Origin: Paludibacter sp.
Lineage (GTDB): Bacteria; Bacteroidota; Bacteroidia; Bacteroidales; Paludibacteraceae
Direction: 5' to 3'
DNA: 64,000 nt
NCBI GenBank assembly: GCA_028710415.1
Contig: JAQTUE010000029.1
Span: forward strand, 1-64,000
Shown here: in pieces, positions 63,185 to 64,000 of the stretch
Position numbering within the stretch: the first letter of the stretch is position 1
Layout: each line of letters opens with the position of its first letter
Notes under the pieces: generated by a model
Seen by the model: only the letters and a program-made list of their open reading frames with translations
The model's database searches: none
Told to the model about the DNA's origin: nothing
Position numbers and translations under genes: made by a program

Positions 63185-64000
63185 TCAATGCCAGCAATTT
63201 TTGCAGATATGTTCACGCATTAAATTATAAGTAAGCATGAGTTCGCTGGTTCCGTATGAGCTAAGCCGAATACCTCCAAAATGATAATCGTAGCTGTAGG
63301 ACAAATGGATGGCTTCACTGATATCGAAACCAAAGATCAATCCGGCCTCGGATTGTGTACGGTAAAAGACTCCTAAATCAAACTTGTCGGGATTATTGTT
63401 GAGTCCTGAACGATCCGGCATTTTAAAGTAACTGGTAATATTAACTTCAGCCTGGAAGATATTTGCATACTGAATGCCACAAATGCCAAACCCCATATCG
63501 ATCATATCGTTCGAAACCTGACGATACCGCCCATACAGGAAATTTGTATTAGGCTGTTGGTTGTTCACCGAAGTAAAAAGTGAAAACAGATTTTGACTTG
63601 CAGCGCCCAATTTGAATGATCTGTTTGTAACTTCGATACCAATATCCGCATTAAAGTTGGATGTTGTTTTGAGTTTGTCAAATACTGCCGGATCTGCCTC
63701 GTCGGACAGGCTCATTTTTGATACATCGTAGTTCAGGCTTTGATAATTGAAACCCAGCCCCATATGCAATTGCCATTCACGCTGAAAAGCAATGGCATAG
63801 GCATAAGTCATACCAATATTAGTCGTGGAGGTATACCCGATCTGATCCTGCACAACAACCAGTCCGAGTTGGGTATTCAGTTTTTCAAGGTAAGTTGATC
63901 CGGAAGCAAACAAAGTGGAAGGTGCCCCGGGGAAACCAAACCATTGTTTCCGGGCAGCCATGCTGAAGACAGCCTGATATTTATCATAAACAGAGGCCGG
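63185..64000 (-). CDS. PorP/SprF family type IX secretion system partner protein (truncated by window edge)
   Basis: The frame is open to the window's right edge, so the start lies beyond it; 271 residues are visible. The first visible residues, PASVYDKYQAVFSMAARKQW, and FGFPGAPSTLFASGSTYLEK match the family start (NPA... then RKQWVGFPGAP). The rest shows alternating strands and glycine-rich turns (MGLGFNYQSLNYD, LGAASQNLFSLF, VFYRTQSEAGLIFGFDI) of an outer-membrane barrel, ending in HICKNCWH. PorP/SprF proteins work with PorE/type IX secretion or gliding components, often beside a large adhesin. The internal ATG at 63961 should not be taken as the true start. Confidence 0.88.
   Translation of the reverse strand, partial: PASVYDKYQAVFSMAARKQWFGFPGAPSTLFASGSTYLEKLNTQLGLVVVQDQIGYTSTTNIGMTYAYAIAFQREWQLHMGLGFNYQSLNYDVSKMSLSDEADPAVFDKLKTTSNFNADIGIEVTNRSFKLGAASQNLFSLFTSVNNQQPNTNFLYGRYRQVSNDMIDMGFGICGIQYANIFQAEVNITSYFKMPDRSGLNNNPDKFDLGVFYRTQSEAGLIFGFDISEAIHLSYSYDYHFGGIRLSSYGTSELMLTYNLMREHICKNCWH

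Overview
The window looks like a piece of a Bacteroidota chromosome, most likely order Bacteroidales or a close relative. Three things support this. Many genes are preceded by the Bacteroidota -7 box TAnnTTTG, often with a TTG or TTTG about 19-21 bases further upstream. Shine-Dalgarno sequences are mostly absent. Several gene families are typical of the phylum: a PorP/SprF type IX secretion partner, DUF3857/transglutaminase, DUF4301, a DUF6340-like lipoprotein, a BY-kinase exopolysaccharide pair, and a debranching enzyme / glycosyltransferase / GH57 glycogen trio. Genus cannot be fixed from the sequence alone. There is no prophage, insertion sequence, rRNA or CRISPR array.

Layout: 1-3.0 kb, a secreted GH3 beta-glucosidase. 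3.5-7.3 kb, a 1255-residue secreted TPR/DUF3857/transglutaminase protein (minus strand). 8.4-11.6 kb, a Wza-like export lipoprotein and a Wzc-like tyrosine kinase. 11.9-18.7 kb, a TetR regulator followed by a tripartite RND efflux operon (TolC, adaptor, pump) that ends in a small PII-like protein. 18.8-20.5 kb, the ABC-F factor EttA. 20.8-22.7 kb, a two-gene AAA ATPase + TOPRIM-like cassette that resembles anti-phage systems. 22.9-27.6 kb, a carotenoid-type locus (phytoene synthase, phytoene desaturase, a cytidylate kinase-like protein, an outer-membrane-type protein) plus a decayed second phytoene synthase fragment. 28.8-34.4 kb, housekeeping and Bacteroidota-specific genes on the plus strand (small HTH protein, HIT protein, RsmF-type methyltransferase, MBL hydrolase, DUF6340, DUF4301). 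34.6-37.9 kb, a cyclophilin, a BASS transporter and an acyltransferase. 38.0-40.7 kb, a four-gene membrane operon (rhomboid, Wzz-like, DUF3108, small membrane protein). 41.1-45.6 kb, glycogen/alpha-glucan metabolism. 45.9-50.8 kb, CCA-adding enzyme, serine hydrolase and prolyl oligopeptidase. 50.96 kb, tRNA-Met(CAT). 51.1-64.0 kb, ClpB, pyruvate phosphate dikinase, an orphan antitoxin-like protein, a DEAD-box helicase, PdxH, glycine decarboxylase and a PorP/SprF gene cut by the window edge.

The gaps between genes are unusually structured. Two loci (about 3.15-3.37 kb and 7.80-7.98 kb) carry nested inverted repeats of REP/MITE type. Two others (about 28.0-28.17 kb and 54.07-54.22 kb) share a 12-base sequence and an identical plan: outer inverted arms around short AT-rich tandem repeats. 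A third tandem array of similar style lies at about 247-299. These repeats, the AAA/TOPRIM cassette and the phytoene synthase remnant are the least ordinary parts of the window. Statements about family membership come from reading motifs by eye; no database search was possible.
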